From Streptomyces sp. NBC_01217 (GTDB lineage: Bacteria > Actinomycetota > Actinomycetes > Streptomycetales > Streptomycetaceae), in the NCBI RefSeq assembly GCF_035994185.1, contig NZ_CP108538.1, forward strand, positions 5,433,501 through 5,497,500: DNA of 64,000 nt, written 5' to 3'. Each line of letters starts with the position of its first letter. Within the stretch, counting starts at the first letter, position 1. Positions 18,226-26,378 of this stretch are shown here, in pieces. The translations under genes were made by a program, and so were the position numbers. The notes under the pieces are model-generated. The model was not told where the DNA came from. It saw nothing but the letters and a program-made list of their open reading frames with translations, and ran no database searches.

Positions 18226-19221
18226 TCAGAGCTTGCGCAGGGACAGCCGCTGGACCTTGTGGTCCGGGCCCTTGCGCAGCACCAGGGTGGCACGGCCCCG
18301 GGTGGGCGCGACATTCTCCACCAGATTGGGCTCGTTGATGGTCCGCCACATCGTCGCCGCGTACTCCATGGCCTCCTCCTCGGAGACCTGGGTGTACTTG
18401 CGGAAGTACGAGAACGGGTTCTGGAACGCGGTCTCGCGCAGCTTGCGGAAGCGGTTGAGGTACCAGGTCTCGATGTCCTCGGCCCGCGCGTCCACGTACA
18501 CACTGAAGTCGAAGTAGTCGGCGAGCCCGACCCTGGTACGGCCGTCCTTGCCGGGCAGCGCGGGCTGCAGCACGTTGAGGCCCTCGACGATCAGGATGTC
18601 GGGGCGGCGTACCGTCAGCCGCTCGCCCGGCACGATGTCGTAGATCAGGTGCGAGTAGACGGGCGCCGTCACCTCGTCCTTGCCGGCCTTGATGTCGGCG
18701 ACGAAACGGGTCAGCGCCCGCCGGTCGTACGACTCGGGGAACCCCTTGCGCGACATCAGCCCGCGCGCCCGGAGCTCCTTCATCGGCAGCAGGAACCCGT
18801 CGGTGGTCACCAGCTCGACGCGCGGATGCTCGGGCCAGCGGGCCAGCAGCGCCTGGAGGATGCGGGCACTGGTCGACTTGCCGACCGCGACGCTGCCCGC
18901 GACCCCTATGACGAACGGGGTTCCGCGCTGCGCTCCGTGCCCGTTGCCCGCGTCCCCGAGAAAGGTGTTCAGGGCGCCGCGCAGGCCCGAGGTGGCCTGG
19001 ACGTAGAGGTTGAGGAGCCGCGAGAGCGGCAGGTAGACGTCCCGTACCTCGTCGAGGTCGATGACGTCCCCGAGCCCGCGCAGCTGCTCCACCTCGGCGG
19101 CGGTCAGCGGCAGCGGAGTCTTGTCGCGCAGGGCGCTCCACTCGGCGCGGGACAGGTCGACGTACGGCGTCGACGCGTGCTCGGTGCGTCGGTGGGTGCT
19201 CCGTGGCGGCGAAGTGATCAC
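18226..19221 (-). CDS. coaA: Pantothenate kinase, type I
   Basis: First step of CoA synthesis (pantothenate + ATP to 4'-phosphopantothenate), 331 aa. P-loop [12 protein letters not shown] at 106-117, then [17 protein letters not shown] and EGLNVLQP, all typical of PanK-I. I chose GTG 19221 ([11 protein letters not shown]); it has no clear Shine-Dalgarno, so it may be leaderless or start a little further in. The upstream 19222-19400 region would hold the promoter. Confidence 0.94.
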   Translation of the reverse strand: MITSPPRSTHRRTEHASTPYVDLSRAEWSALRDKTPLPLTAAEVEQLRGLGDVIDLDEVRDVYLPLSRLLNLYVQATSGLRGALNTFLGDAGNGHGAQRGTPFVIGVAGSVAVGKSTSARILQALLARWPEHPRVELVTTDGFLLPMKELRARGLMSRKGFPESYDRRALTRFVADIKAGKDEVTAPVYSHLIYDIVPGERLTVRRPDILIVEGLNVLQPALPGKDGRTRVGLADYFDFSVYVDARAEDIETWYLNRFRKLRETAFQNPFSYFRKYTQVSEEEAMEYAATMWRTINEPNLVENVAPTRGRATLVLRKGPDHKVQRLSLRKL

Positions 19222-19400
19222 GTGTTCATTGTTGCGGGAGTTTTGACGGAGTGGGGGGTGGGGTCGGTCACGTGAGGAGACGAAAGGGCTCGTTCCGGGC
19301 CTGCCGGCCATGGCTGTGTGCCCACTTTTCTGAGTACAGGGCAGGGCCGGTGTCCGCACCCCTGTGGCGGACATCGGCCCGGGGCGTGGCCCGCGCGGCG

Positions 19401-20375
19401 TCAGGGCTTGTCGCCCTTGGCATCGACGACGGCAGCCTCGACGCGGGCTTCGCTCATCACGATCTGCCCGGCCCTGAACTCCTGCGCCGGGATCTTCGTC
19501 CTGCCCGCGGGGATTCGGTACGTGTAGTCCTTGGTGACGACGAAGCGCATTCCGGCGTAGCCGAAGTCCTGCGGGTCGAGGAGGATCTCCCGCTGCTCGT
19601 GCCTGCCGTCCTCCTTCCGGGTGATGGCGATGGCCTCGCGTCCGGCGGCGTCCTTCACCAGGTGATCGGTGACGTGGATCCCGGGGACGGTGGCCAGGGC
19701 CCGGTAGATCCGGGCGAGGGCGTCCGGTGCGATCGGGTACGCCTCGACCATCAGCCCCATCGCGCGGAAGCTTTGCTGGGCCCGCCCCTCCGGCGGGCTC
19801 TCCTCGGTGTGGCCCGTCGGGTAGAACGAGCGGACCTTGTCCAGCAGTTGTGCGGGGTCGTCGGGCAGCTCATCGGCGGCCCGGTAGATCTGGCGGGACG
19901 TGCGGTAGTCGTCGTCCTTGCCGTTCTGGGCCGCGGCGGAGTTGTCGTACGGAACCCAGCTGTCGGGTTCGTAGGAGAAGCGGACACGGCCCGAGGTCTC
20001 CGGCTGGGCCATCACCGTCCTGGTGTAGATCCACTGGTCGTCGCGCGGCTCCGGGGCCGCCTCCCGCTCCTCCAGTGCGTCGGCGGCCCGGTTCAGCACC
20101 TCGGCCGCGCTGTCCAGCCGCAGGTCTCCCGCGCTCGAAGCGGGTCCGGAGCGGGCGGGGGCGGCGGCGTCGACGATCTGGGTGCCGAGGACGGCCGCCA
20201 CGGTGATCGCCGCGGCCGCGCCGATCGAGGCGATCCGCCAGTCGGCCCTCAGCCGGCGCGCACGGCGGCCCGATGCGGCGGCCTCGGTGAGCCGCAGCCG
20301 GCCCGGGGCCAGGGCGGAACGGTCGGGAACGGGGGCGTCCGCGCGCAGCTCGCGCAGCTGGGTCATTTCGTCCAT
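19401..20375 (-). CDS. CU044_5270-family membrane protein, sigma-factor partner
   Basis: 324 aa. The cytoplasmic N-terminus (1-47) starts [19 protein letters not shown], then one membrane helix (about 48-68) and an external domain of about 250 residues ending [12 protein letters not shown]. The layout matches the CU044_5270 family that travels with ECF sigma factors in actinobacteria. The start overlaps the sigma-factor stop by 13 bases, indicating translational coupling. Anti-sigma-like control is inferred; there is no zinc-binding anti-sigma motif. Confidence 0.82.
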   Translation of the reverse strand: MDEMTQLRELRADAPVPDRSALAPGRLRLTEAAASGRRARRLRADWRIASIGAAAAITVAAVLGTQIVDAAAPARSGPASSAGDLRLDSAAEVLNRAADALEEREAAPEPRDDQWIYTRTVMAQPETSGRVRFSYEPDSWVPYDNSAAAQNGKDDDYRTSRQIYRAADELPDDPAQLLDKVRSFYPTGHTEESPPEGRAQQSFRAMGLMVEAYPIAPDALARIYRALATVPGIHVTDHLVKDAAGREAIAITRKEDGRHEQREILLDPQDFGYAGMRFVVTKDYTYRIPAGRTKIPAQEFRAGQIVMSEARVEAAVVDAKGDKP

Positions 20376-20962
20376 GACGGAGTCAGCTCCATGACGTCGG
20401 GCGTGAACGAGGGGTCCATATGGAGCGCCTCACGGACCTTGCGGCGGGCACGGTTGAGCCGGGACCGTACGGTGCCGAGCGGGATGCCCAGTGCCTCGGC
20501 GACCTCCTGGTACCCGAGGTCGGCCCAGGCGACGAGCAGCAGCACATGGCGGTCGCCCGGCGAGAGCGAGGCGAGCGCCCCGGCCAGCGGCGCCTGCGCG
20601 GCGATCCGGTCGTCGCAGCGGTCGCTCCAGGACGCGGCGACCGGGTCCTGACCGGTACGGGCCAGCGCCCGCAGCCCGCGTTCCTCGCTGCGCCGGTGCT
20701 TGCCGATGAGGTTGGCGGCGATGCCGTACAGCCAGGGGCGGGCGTTGCGGTGCGTGCTCTCGTAACGGCGCCGGGAGCGGAAGGCGATGAGAAACGTCTC
20801 CGCCGTGATGTCGTCCGCAGCGCCCTCCCCGAGGCGGCGGGCGGCATACCGGTGGATGTCCGGGGCGTGGCAGTCGTAGAGCCCGGCGAAGACCTCGGGG
20901 TGCTCCAGCGACTGCGCGACGACCTCGGCATCGTCCTCGGGGCCGGCTGGTGGTCCGGTCAC
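20363..20962 (-). CDS. ECF RNA polymerase sigma factor
   Basis: 199 aa. Region 2 has Y-D-C-H-A-P-D-I-H-R-Y-A-A-R-R-L and D-D-I-T-A-E-T-F-L-I-A-F; region 4 has the helix-turn-helix L-G-Y-Q-E-V-A-E-A-L-G-I-P-L-G-T-V-R-S-R-L-N-R-A-R. GTG 20962 has AGGAG five bases upstream, better than the longer frame. It is the first gene of a two-gene unit with the membrane protein at 19401-20375. The signal and regulon are unknown. Confidence 0.9.
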   Translation of the reverse strand: MTGPPAGPEDDAEVVAQSLEHPEVFAGLYDCHAPDIHRYAARRLGEGAADDITAETFLIAFRSRRRYESTHRNARPWLYGIAANLIGKHRRSEERGLRALARTGQDPVAASWSDRCDDRIAAQAPLAGALASLSPGDRHVLLLVAWADLGYQEVAEALGIPLGTVRSRLNRARRKVREALHMDPSFTPDVMELTPSWTK

Positions 20963-21094
20963 ATCGGCTCCTGGGGGCTCGGTGGGTGAGCGTGTCACCC
21001 CTTGTTGCCCGCAGGGCCCGGAAAGGTTCACAGGGTCACGGAGTGCCGCCCGGCACTTCCCCCCCCCCACGGGGTACCGGGCGGCACGCGGCGG

Positions 21095-22855
21095 TCAGCC
21101 GCCCCGCTTGTCGCGGCTCCTGCGCAGCGCGATGAACAGGGCCAGCGGCGGGATGATCAGCAGCCAGATCAGGATGATCGTGACCGCGTCCGGGTCCGGC
21201 TCCTTCAGCTCCATGACCATGGCCACCGTGGCGATCAGGCCCCAGATCGTCGTCGCGAAGCCGGACAGCTGGATGAGGACGCTCCGGAGTAGCCGCCCCA
21301 CCAGCCGCGCGCCCTTGGACTGCGGTCTGCCACTCGGGCGGCTGTCCCGCCGCTGGGGGCGAGGGATGCGGTCCGGGTCGCGTTGCGGCATGTGGACCAC
21401 CGCCGAGGACGGTACGCCCGCGTCGATCACGGCCAGGCGGCTCGGCGTGAGGTCCTTGTACAGCGTGGGCTCGACGCGGACCTGGAAACCGTCGTGCCCC
21501 GTGAGGTGACGGCCGCCGTCCGGGTGGACGAGCAGGGCCGCGCAGTCCTCGTACCGGACGACGACCGGGCCGGAGCGGGTGGTCAGGGACACCGCCACGG
21601 GAGACACCGTCAACAGGACGGAGTCGTCCTCAAGCGAACGGTGCCGGCTGCCCGCGCTCGTATCGGTCCGGGTGGACCATTGGGGGGCCTCGGTGAAACC
21701 GGCCCAGTCGGCGCCCCGGCCGGGGACCTGGAGCAGCGCCGTGGAGTGCAGCTCGCGGGCGACCTCGCGCAGGTCGTCGAGGGTGACGGCGGCGATCTCG
21801 GCCCGGTGCTCATCGGGGCTGAGGTTGCGGTGCCCGGTCAGCAGGTTCAGGGCGTACGAGGGCAGCCGGGACGCGCCGACGTCCGGGGCGTCGTACTGCT
21901 TGAGGAACTTGGCGCGGGCCGAGTCGAGTTCGGACTGCTCGATGGTGCCGGCCCGCAGACGGGCCAGGGTGTCGACGAAGCCGCCGACCACCGCGCCGTG
22001 CTTCTTCGGGAGCGCGTCGGCGAAGGCGGTGACGGTCGCGAAGTCGTTGTCGCGTGGGGTGTACCCGGCGTCGGCGGTGTACGAGTAGCCGCCCTTTTGG
22101 CGCAGGTCCGCGAAGAGCGCACGGCTGAGCACCTCGGTGAAGAGCGACGCGGCCGTCGAGCGCCGGACTATGCCGTCCAGGACGACGCCGCCGCTGTCGC
22201 CCGTGATGTACGCGGGCGTGATGGGGAGCGCCGACGTCGGGGCGGGCAGCGGCTGTGGCGTGCCTGCCGGGAGGGCGAGGTCCAGGCCGTCCGGCACGGT
22301 TTCGGCGGTGATCCACAGCACGGCGTTGTCACGGGTGAAGCGGGTGCGCGCCCAGTCGCGTACGGCGTCGGCCGTCAGATGCCAGGTGCCGAGCTCGCTG
22401 TAGCTGCCGAGCCCGTAGCCCTGGGCGCCGTAACGCCACAGCGGGAGCTGGTGGTTGGGGCCGGTGCTGCGGCCCGCCGCCTCGGTGCGCAGGATCTCGC
22501 GCTCGGTCTCCAGCCGCTCCATCGGCAGGTCGCGCAGGGCCGCGCAGACACCGTTGAGGTAGGTGGTGACCTCCTCCGGCGTGCCGGTGACGTGGAAGAG
22601 CGTGTACGTGGCGGCGGTGGCGCCGTTGTAGTGCAGGTCGGACACGCCGTGGCGGTGCAGCGCGAGGTGTTCGACGAGGTGGGTGATGCCGGTGGTGGCG
22701 AGGGTCTCGTCGGCGACTCCGACGCGGAAGAAGAGACCCGCGGTGACCGGCCCGGGAGCCGCGGCCAGCACCGTACGGATGCCGTCGACCTCGGTCTCAC
22801 GGATGTGCGGGTCGAGGGCCGCGGCGGCTCTGTGCTCGGTGGATTCCTGGGACAT
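21095..22855 (-). CDS. M16-like zinc peptidase with C-terminal membrane anchor
   Basis: 586 aa. The inverted zinc motif H-L-V-E-H is at residues 59-63, with a further Glu at about 125 (E-R-E-I-L-R-T-E), which fits an active M16 (pitrilysin/insulinase) metallopeptidase. A second M16-like half spans about 200-380 (R-S-T-A-A-S-L-F-T-E-V-L-S-R-A-L-F-A and K-G-G-Y-S-Y-T). A beta-rich region and a Pro/Arg-rich linker follow, then two membrane helices (about 530-580) and a basic tail. Unlike the usual secreted or soluble M16 proteins it is membrane-anchored. It lies four bases after the solenoid gene 22860-23807 and is probably co-translated with it. Confidence 0.82.
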   Translation of the reverse strand: MSQESTEHRAAAALDPHIRETEVDGIRTVLAAAPGPVTAGLFFRVGVADETLATTGITHLVEHLALHRHGVSDLHYNGATAATYTLFHVTGTPEEVTTYLNGVCAALRDLPMERLETEREILRTEAAGRSTGPNHQLPLWRYGAQGYGLGSYSELGTWHLTADAVRDWARTRFTRDNAVLWITAETVPDGLDLALPAGTPQPLPAPTSALPITPAYITGDSGGVVLDGIVRRSTAASLFTEVLSRALFADLRQKGGYSYTADAGYTPRDNDFATVTAFADALPKKHGAVVGGFVDTLARLRAGTIEQSELDSARAKFLKQYDAPDVGASRLPSYALNLLTGHRNLSPDEHRAEIAAVTLDDLREVARELHSTALLQVPGRGADWAGFTEAPQWSTRTDTSAGSRHRSLEDDSVLLTVSPVAVSLTTRSGPVVVRYEDCAALLVHPDGGRHLTGHDGFQVRVEPTLYKDLTPSRLAVIDAGVPSSAVVHMPQRDPDRIPRPQRRDSRPSGRPQSKGARLVGRLLRSVLIQLSGFATTIWGLIATVAMVMELKEPDPDAVTIILIWLLIIPPLALFIALRRSRDKRGG

Positions 22856-22859
22856 CGGC

Positions 22860-23807
22860 TCAGCCCTTCGACAGTGCGGTCTTGCGGTGCTTGAGGAACT
22901 GGACCTCTTTGTCACCGACGTAATCCCAGGGCGATGCGGTGGCCTTGTTGCCGAGGGTGCGGAAGAACGGCGCGGCTTCGCCGTGGTGGCCGCCCAGGCT
23001 CAGCGCCCCGGCGAAGTCGTTGTGGTCGCCGACCCAGTGGAAGCCGGGCCGGTAGTCGGGGTGCTGTACGGAGAGGGCGGCGGCGGCCAGGATGTCGTCC
23101 CGGACCCGGGTCGAGCGCAGGTAGTCGCTGTGGCGGTCCTCGACGCTGTCCAGCCAGCGCTCCAGGTGCAGCTCGGCGATGAGCCGGCCCGCGTGGCTGC
23201 CCGGGGGCGCCGACTCCAGACAGGCGCGGGCGAACCCCTCCGCCTCCTCCCAGCTGCCGCCCCACTTCGGGCACAGCTGCTGGAGCAGCAGGGTCTGCCC
23301 GTAGATGTGGTGCGGGTGGTGCTCGGCCAGCCGGTCGTAACGCCGCCGCGCCTCGCTCTGCCCGAGTTCGAGCCCTCGCGCGGTGGTCAGACGGGTCGCC
23401 CAGGCCAGTGCGTACGTGGGGTGCTCGGCGCACACGTCGATGAGCAGCTTCTCCGCGCGCCGCAGCCACTCGTGGAACTGCCGGAACTGGTCCTGCGAGA
23501 CGTGTTCTGCGCGATAGGAGCTGCGGATGTCCCAGCCGACGCCGATGTACCGGATGGCCAGGAGGGTCCGGGCAAGTGCGGACCCGGGGTGCTCGGCGAC
23601 GGTTCGCTCCAGGAAGCGCTCACAGGAGCTGAGGTCGTAGAGGACGCCCGATGCGATCGCCCGGTCGTCCTCATGGTCGAGGAAGTCGAAGTACGCCTCG
23701 ACGGACGGCCAGTCGTCGTTGCGTACGGCCGCCCGGAGATCGGCGAGCGAGGGGATGTTGACGCACGGGTCGAACTCCGCGCGTATCGGGGGAGCGGTGG
23801 GAGACAT
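22860..23807 (-). CDS. Solenoid protein, paralogue of 8934-10841
   Basis: 315 aa, no signal peptide, predicted all-helical. The motifs R-A-E-H-V-S-Q-D-Q-F-R-x-F, H-P-H-H-I-Y-G and L-C-P-K-W-G-G-S-W-E-E, and the C-terminal F-F-R-T-L-G-N-K-A-T-A-S-P-W-D-Y-V-G-D, match the 635-aa protein at 8934-10841 in the same order (there F-R-S-I-G-V-H-A-T-K-Y-P-W-A-H-F-G-D-D). It lacks the C-terminal membrane part of that protein. It sits immediately upstream of the M16-like peptidase, suggesting an adaptor, inhibitor or substrate-presenting role (inference). ATG 23807 is preceded by a pyrimidine-rich tract. Confidence 0.82.
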   Translation of the reverse strand: MSPTAPPIRAEFDPCVNIPSLADLRAAVRNDDWPSVEAYFDFLDHEDDRAIASGVLYDLSSCERFLERTVAEHPGSALARTLLAIRYIGVGWDIRSSYRAEHVSQDQFRQFHEWLRRAEKLLIDVCAEHPTYALAWATRLTTARGLELGQSEARRRYDRLAEHHPHHIYGQTLLLQQLCPKWGGSWEEAEGFARACLESAPPGSHAGRLIAELHLERWLDSVEDRHSDYLRSTRVRDDILAAAALSVQHPDYRPGFHWVGDHNDFAGALSLGGHHGEAAPFFRTLGNKATASPWDYVGDKEVQFLKHRKTALSKG

Positions 23808-23818
23808 GACAGTCCTCG

Positions 23819-23867
23819 GAGCGGAGGGAGGAGGAGGGGGAGGGAGGAGGAGGGGGACGCGAGGGGG
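23819..23867 (+). repeat. Polypurine (G/A) tract
   Basis: Almost pure G and A for nearly 50 bases on the plus strand (repeats of GGAGG and GGGGGA, broken only by single C or CGC), between the start of the solenoid gene and the hairpin at 23863. On the minus strand it would lie in the 5' leader of the solenoid gene as a pyrimidine tract. It could form triplex or G-rich structure; it may also be simple repeat expansion. Confidence 0.6.
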
Positions 23868-23893
23868 ACCGGAAGCTCGGCTTCCAGTCCCCC
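23863..23893 (-). terminator. Terminator of the PA14/FN3 gene
   Basis: GGGGGAC (23863-23869) pairs with GTCCCCC (23887-23893), with an inner perfect stem GGAAGC (23871-23876) and GCTTCC (23880-23885), loop TCG and one internal C-A mismatch. It lies just downstream of the stop of the minus-strand gene 23925-25979. Confidence 0.8.
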
Positions 23894-23924
23894 CGTGGCG
23901 CGGTGTGCGCGGACCGCGCCGGGC

Positions 23925-25979
23925 TCAGTAGGTCACGGCGGCGACTTCGCTCGCGCCCGACTCGGTGCCGTCCTCGTAGAGGACCGAGACGCGGTAGTAC
24001 ACCGTGGTGGCGGCCGGCTGGGTGGGGTCCCAGAAGCGGTCGCTGGAGCCGTCCCCGGGCTTGCCGCCGATCAGGTCGAATTGCTTCGTCTGCGGGTTCC
24101 AGCGGCGGACGAGGAGGGCGGAGACCTTGCTGCCGTTCTCGTTCTCGATGCTGGTGAGGCCCCAGAAGATCCGGCCGCCGCTGTCCGCGCTGAGGTAGCT
24201 GAACGGGGCACCGGTCGCGGGCGGGGCGGTCGGGCGGAGGTCCAGCGCGGTGACGTCGGTGACGGTCGCGCCGGTGTCCGGGGCGAGCCGGTTGCCGTAC
24301 TGGTCGACGGCGACGACGGCGTAGCGCGCCTGCTGTCCGTCGGCCGGCACCATGTCGTGGAACGTCGTCTCCGTGATCTCCCGGGGCCGCAGGGTCCAGG
24401 GGTCCTGCACGGGGGTGTACGTCCACTGCCCGTCGGTGGCGAGGGTGCCGCGCAGCACGCGGTAGTGGTCGAAGCCGGGCTCGCCGCTCGCGTCCCAGGA
24501 GAGGGTGACGCCGTTCTCCTTCGGGGTGGCGGTCACGCCGCTGACCGCTGCGGGGGCGGTTGTGTTGCCCACAACGTCGACGACGACCTCACCGGACGGG
24601 GTGCCCCCGTTTCCTTCGTGGTCCAGGGCGACCACCCGGTAGGTGTACGTGACGCCGGGCGGCGGGGCGGCGTCGGTGAAGGTGGTGCCCTTCACCCCCT
24701 TGCCGACCTCCTCGCGGACGGTCCCGGTGGCCGACCGGGCATACCGGATGACCAGGTACCCGGCGAAGTCGGCACTGGTGTGCTCGGAGGCGTCCCAGGT
24801 CAGCGTGACACCTGCCTCGCTCTCCGCGCCCCGCGCGTTGAGGGCGGTGTCCACCGGGCCCGTCAGGTCGTCGGTGTAGTACTCCGCTGTGCCGGATGCT
24901 GCCGACTCGTGGCCGTGCGTGTCGACGGCGGTGACGACGTAGTAGTAGATGTCGCCGGTCTGCGGCAGGGGACCGGTGTAACCGCCTCCCGACAACGTGT
25001 CGCCGGTCAGCCGGTTCTCGGGGGTGAGGGCGACCGGGGTGGACGTCGAGCGGTACACGTGGTACCCGGCGAGGTCGGATTCCGTATTGCTGTCCCAGTA
25101 GAGGGTGATCTTGGTCGGGTAGCCCATGGCCCAGTTGTCCTCGACGCCCTTCGGGGCGGCGGGGGCGGTCCGGTCGACAGTGGTGATGCCGAGGTCGGCG
25201 GTGCCCGAGGAGGTGTTGCCGGCCTTGTCGTAGGCGCGGACCTCGTAGTAGTAGACGTAGCCGTCCTTCGGGACGGTCGTGTCGGTGTACGAGGTGGACG
25301 TCGTCGTCGCGATCGGCTTCGAGGGGTAGGAGGCGCCCTTCAGCCGCCGGTACACGCGGTACCCGGCGAGGTCCATCTCCTTGTTCTTGCCCCAGCTGAC
25401 CTTCGTGGACGTGGTCGCCGTGCTGTAGGTGACGGTGGTCCCGGCCGGGACGAGCGGCTTGACCTTGTCTACGGTCGCCGAAGTGCGGGGAGCGTACGCG
25501 AACTTGACGTTGGCGGCGCCGGTCCAGTTGACGAAATCGACGCGGAGACTGTGCTTGCCCGAGGGGATGGTCACGTTGACCGTCTTGGAGACGGTGGTGG
25601 AGACGTTCTTCCACACGTCGACCTTGCGGGCGCCGTCGAGGTAGACGCGGATGCCGTCGCGGGAGGAGGCGGTGAAGGTGAAGGGCCCGCCGGAGCCGAA
25701 GTCGCGGGTCATGGCCCAGCGGACGCCGAAGTTGTTGGCGGGCATGCCCTTGTAGCCGGGTGCGCCGGTGCCCCAGTTCTGGTCGATCGCGGAGTCGCAG
25801 TCCGTGCCCTTGGGGGTCCCGGAGAAGGTGGTGTTCGCGTAGAACGTCCGCTTGAAGACAGGCGATGCGCAGGTCACGGCGGCGGAGGCGGGGGCGGCGG
25901 CCACGGTGAGCAGGCCGCCCGCGGTGGCGAGCACGACGGCGGCGGCCGTGGCGACCGTCGTGCCTCTGGGTCGGTTCAT
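23925..25979 (-). CDS. Secreted protein with PA14-like and fibronectin type III domains
   Basis: 684 aa. Signal peptide 1-34 (basic start, long Ala/Leu core, cleavage after ASA). Residues about 36-170 look like a PA14 domain (F-K-R-T-F-Y-A-N-T-T-F-S-G-T-P, then a D-G-I-R-V-Y-L-D-G motif), a carbohydrate-binding module. Four FN3 repeats follow, each with W-D/S...D-L-A-G-Y-x-V-Y-R and a Y-Y-Y-V strand (about 185-270, 275-375, 380-480, 490-580), then a final FN3-like domain. No catalytic domain is seen. It is probably an extracellular binding or matrix protein. ATG 25979 has GGAACG upstream. Confidence 0.88.
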   Translation of the reverse strand: MNRPRGTTVATAAAVVLATAGGLLTVAAAPASAAVTCASPVFKRTFYANTTFSGTPKGTDCDSAIDQNWGTGAPGYKGMPANNFGVRWAMTRDFGSGGPFTFTASSRDGIRVYLDGARKVDVWKNVSTTVSKTVNVTIPSGKHSLRVDFVNWTGAANVKFAYAPRTSATVDKVKPLVPAGTTVTYSTATTSTKVSWGKNKEMDLAGYRVYRRLKGASYPSKPIATTTSTSYTDTTVPKDGYVYYYEVRAYDKAGNTSSGTADLGITTVDRTAPAAPKGVEDNWAMGYPTKITLYWDSNTESDLAGYHVYRSTSTPVALTPENRLTGDTLSGGGYTGPLPQTGDIYYYVVTAVDTHGHESAASGTAEYYTDDLTGPVDTALNARGAESEAGVTLTWDASEHTSADFAGYLVIRYARSATGTVREEVGKGVKGTTFTDAAPPPGVTYTYRVVALDHEGNGGTPSGEVVVDVVGNTTAPAAVSGVTATPKENGVTLSWDASGEPGFDHYRVLRGTLATDGQWTYTPVQDPWTLRPREITETTFHDMVPADGQQARYAVVAVDQYGNRLAPDTGATVTDVTALDLRPTAPPATGAPFSYLSADSGGRIFWGLTSIENENGSKVSALLVRRWNPQTKQFDLIGGKPGDGSSDRFWDPTQPAATTVYYRVSVLYEDGTESGASEVAAVTY

Positions 25980-26378
25980 GCGTTCCTTCGGTCTTGATCG
26001 TCTGTGGCGGAATATGACTGCCGACGATCACGACTCGTGGGGAAGGCGCTTGGTTGTAGGCCGGGGAAAACCGGCTGAGGCCCGCACCGGCGCCGGTCAC
26101 CGTGGCCGGCTTCGGGCTGCGGGCGGGGGTGCGGCGGAACTGCGCGGGGCCGGGGTTTCCGAGCACGCGTCGCGGGCGGCTTTCGCCTCGGGGCCGAACA
26201 CGGCGGCCGGTGCGGTGGGCGGGTGTGCGACCTTCGGACGCGCTTTGTCCTCAATCGCCGGACGGGCTTGATGTGCCGGACCGGATCGATATGCCCGACA
26301 GGCCGGAACTCTGCCGTGGCGTTCGCATTCTGCGACTATGCGAGGAAAGAGGGGGCGGGCCACCAGGAAGGGAACGGT
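25980..26378 (+). other. 399-base intergenic region before glmS
   Basis: Divergent region between the secreted PA14/FN3 gene and glmS. It should contain promoters for both. It holds a copy of the dispersed CGCCGGACGGGCT repeat at 26247-26268. I see no glmS ribozyme core and no convincing small gene. AGGAAGGG immediately precedes the glmS ATG. Confidence 0.6.
26247..26268 (+). repeat. Dispersed intergenic repeat, copy 1
   Basis: GTCCTCAATCGCCGG followed by ACGGGCT. The same sequence occurs in reverse orientation at 33993-34014 and, with one-base differences, at 46360-46381. It contains short GTCC/GGAC complementary ends. It resembles the family of short intergenic repeats spread through Streptomyces genomes. 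Confidence 0.8.

Noticed and set aside
19318..19527. Plus-strand small frames between coaA and the CU044_5270 gene
   Set aside because: They have no ribosome site and overlap the minus-strand gene; the region is better explained as the coaA promoter.
22683..25997. A very long plus-strand open frame of about 1100 codons
   Set aside because: It runs antisense to three convincing minus-strand genes, its product is low-complexity Gly/Val/Arg/Asp-rich, and it has no ribosome site or domain. Such frames arise from GC-biased third positions.
25980..26378. glmS ribozyme
   Set aside because: The leader has no recognisable ribozyme core and such ribozymes are mainly in Firmicutes.
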